Origin: DAITMV01 sp036834985 | Lineage (GTDB): Bacteria > Pseudomonadota > Gammaproteobacteria > Burkholderiales > Burkholderiaceae_B | Direction: 5' to 3' | Assembly (NCBI GenBank): GCA_036834985.1 | Contig: DAITMV010000128.1 | Coordinates: 1-8,475 of the forward strand | Length of the DNA: 8,475 nucleotides | In this document: positions 7,175 through 8,475 of the stretch, in pieces | Position numbering within the stretch: the stretch's first letter is position 1 | Layout of the letters: each line of letters starts with the position of its first letter | Translations under genes and position numbers: made by a program | Notes under the pieces: model-generated | Databases searched by the model: none | Seen by the model: the letters and a program-made list of their open reading frames with translations, nothing else | Told to the model about the DNA's origin: nothing

Positions 7175-8475
7175 GTGAGTTCGATCTGGAAGCGCTGGTT
7201 GCGGCAATGCCTGACCGGCAGCGCCTTGCTGGGCCTGATGTTATTGGTATCGGCGTTGCTGATGCTGGGTAAGGCGGGGCAAGTCACGGTCGATTTGCAA
7301 AATGACAGTGCGTTGCTGGCCAGTAGCACCTTGCGTGAATCGATGAGGCAAGCCCAGTCGATCGGTGTTGCCGTGCCATCTGTTGTGAGCTCAGAAGAAT
7401 TAAGTCGCTTGGTAGCGTCTCACGATGGCATAAGCCGGATGCAGGTGATGTTATCGAATCGACATGTGGTGGCCGCCTCCGGGATCCCGATGGATTTAAA
7501 CCGCATGATCAGCCCGACACAATGGGGTGCCCTAGACGCCTCTGAGCACCCCATTACATGGACAACGGGCGCAGAACGCTGTGTGGCTGTCTCCGTACAC
7601 AACAGTTTTTCTCAGGTGTTTGCGTATGTCCTGACCTGCTATGACACGCAAACCATTTCCCAGTTACAACAGCGAATAGCCAAGCAGTTGCTCGACCGGG
7701 GCATTCTGATTGGGTTGGGTTTGAGCCTAGTCCTGGCCGGCATTCTGTATGTGCTGGGGCGGGTGGATCGCTGGCGGCACGCCGCCGCTTGTATGCTGCT
7801 GCTCGGCATGGCGGGAATGGTCGGCTTGTCGGTCTCCGTGTTTGACGACATCAAGGGCTCCATACGCCCGGTGCTTGATCAGCGCGTTGTTGCGCTGTTG
7901 CAAAGTGAGTTTGAGTTGTTGAGCAAAGCCCAGAGCCTTGGCTTTTCCGTGGAGTCTATCCCGCAATTACAAGCGCGTTTTGAAGCATTGGTGGCGAGTA
8001 AAAAAGAGCTGGGTGATCTGCGGATTGTTAAACGCCCGTCCCGGATCATCGCGGATGCACATCGTGTCACAGACCTCGCGCCCTTGGATGCAGATCCACA
8101 GGTCAAACGCCTGGCGCTGGGTGTTGATTATGAATTGCTCGGGCGTGCCAACCCGGCGATCGCCTCTGATTTAATTGCCCAGTTACTGCTCGATTTTGTC
8201 ACGCTGGGTGTGGTGATGACGTTTCTGATGCTGGAGTTGGCGCGGCTCAAACGTCCGGCGGGTCAATCAGTCGGAGTGGGATCAGACAGTGCCTCGGCGG
8301 GGGCCGTGGTCAGAGTGGGCTTGTTTATGTTTTTCCTGAGTGAAGAGCTGATTCGCCCGCATGTGCCGTTGTTTGCGCAGTCCCTGCCAAACGATGTTGT
8401 GTTTTACGCCGTGTTTGATCTCATTCCCGGCTGGGGCGGGGCATCACCGGGTGCTGGTGGCAAGGTGGGGGCAGG
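7175..8475 (+). CDS. Membrane protein with two tandem sensor-like modules and a putative MFS transporter domain (5' part, runs off window)
   Basis: An open frame of 433 codons from a GTG start, without a stop before the window ends. I do not recognise a named gene. The layout is: helix 1 (about 12-32), extracytoplasmic domain (about 33-174), helix 2 (176-195), a short basic loop (GRVDRWRH), helix 3 (205-223), a second extracytoplasmic domain (about 224-331), helix 4 (333-354), a basic linker (ARLKRP), then a helix starting VVRVGLFMFFLSEELIRPHV (378-397). The last part resembles the first helix of major facilitator transporters. Basic residues sit on the predicted inner side throughout. The two outer domains share AQS(I/L)GxxVxS(V/I) and LVAS motifs, suggesting duplication of one sensor module. 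A role in sensing a ligand and transporting it, or coupling the two, is inference. A histidine kinase or other output is not excluded because the C-terminus is missing. The last 20 codons are glycine-rich and may be out of frame. It is divergent from the hydrolase-acnA unit. Confidence 0.7.
   Translation, partial: MSSIWKRWLRQCLTGSALLGLMLLVSALLMLGKAGQVTVDLQNDSALLASSTLRESMRQAQSIGVAVPSVVSSEELSRLVASHDGISRMQVMLSNRHVVAASGIPMDLNRMISPTQWGALDASEHPITWTTGAERCVAVSVHNSFSQVFAYVLTCYDTQTISQLQQRIAKQLLDRGILIGLGLSLVLAGILYVLGRVDRWRHAAACMLLLGMAGMVGLSVSVFDDIKGSIRPVLDQRVVALLQSEFELLSKAQSLGFSVESIPQLQARFEALVASKKELGDLRIVKRPSRIIADAHRVTDLAPLDADPQVKRLALGVDYELLGRANPAIASDLIAQLLLDFVTLGVVMTFLMLELARLKRPAGQSVGVGSDSASAGAVVRVGLFMFFLSEELIRPHVPLFAQSLPNDVVFYAVFDLIPGWGGASPGAGGKVGA

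Noticed and set aside
7639..8106. Several 74-79 codon minus-strand open frames over the sensor-MFS gene
   Set aside because: They overlap one another in different frames and lie opposite a long continuous frame with consistent membrane topology.

Overview
The window looks like a chromosomal segment from a Gram-negative bacterium of the phylum Pseudomonadota, probably a beta- or gammaproteobacterium. This is inferred from the gene families: a thioredoxin/LMW-PTP-type ArsC followed by a MIP channel, a LIP3-type lipoprotein lipase, an AraC regulator of the Arabinose_bd/OruR type, and a long AcnA aconitase. No rRNA, tRNA, CRISPR array or insertion sequence was seen. Nearly all of the sequence is coding.

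Layout, left to right. (1) 1-1082, + strand: the end of an arsenic resistance operon. It holds the 3' part of arsC (arsenate reductase), then, 3 bp downstream, a complete aquaporin-family channel whose selectivity-filter arginine position is alanine. It probably serves as an arsenite conduit, because no ArsB or Acr3 pump is visible here. (2) 1056-3274: a divergent pair. A secreted lipoprotein alpha/beta hydrolase (lipase/esterase, - strand) overlaps the tail of the channel gene by 27 bp. An AraC-family regulator (+ strand) reads away from it. The 221-bp gap between them holds a perfect TGACAA-N6-TTGTCA palindrome, a candidate operator. (3) 3289-7074, - strand: a two-gene unit of a cytoplasmic alpha/beta hydrolase followed by aconitase acnA. 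Its sigma70-like promoter is good (TTTACA-17-AATAAT at 7109-7137), and a tandem ATTCGATT repeat covers the -10. (4) 7175-8475, + strand: the 5' part of a membrane protein that runs off the window. It has two tandem, apparently duplicated TM-periplasmic-TM modules, followed by what looks like the first helix of a major facilitator (MFS) transporter.

The best-supported functional links are arsenate reduction with metalloid export (arsC plus channel), and possible control of the lipase by its divergent AraC neighbour. The hydrolase-aconitase unit and the sensor-MFS gene share a 100-bp divergent control region. The least familiar item is the duplicated-sensor/MFS fusion at the right end, which is incomplete. 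Its last roughly 60 bases may contain a frame disruption.
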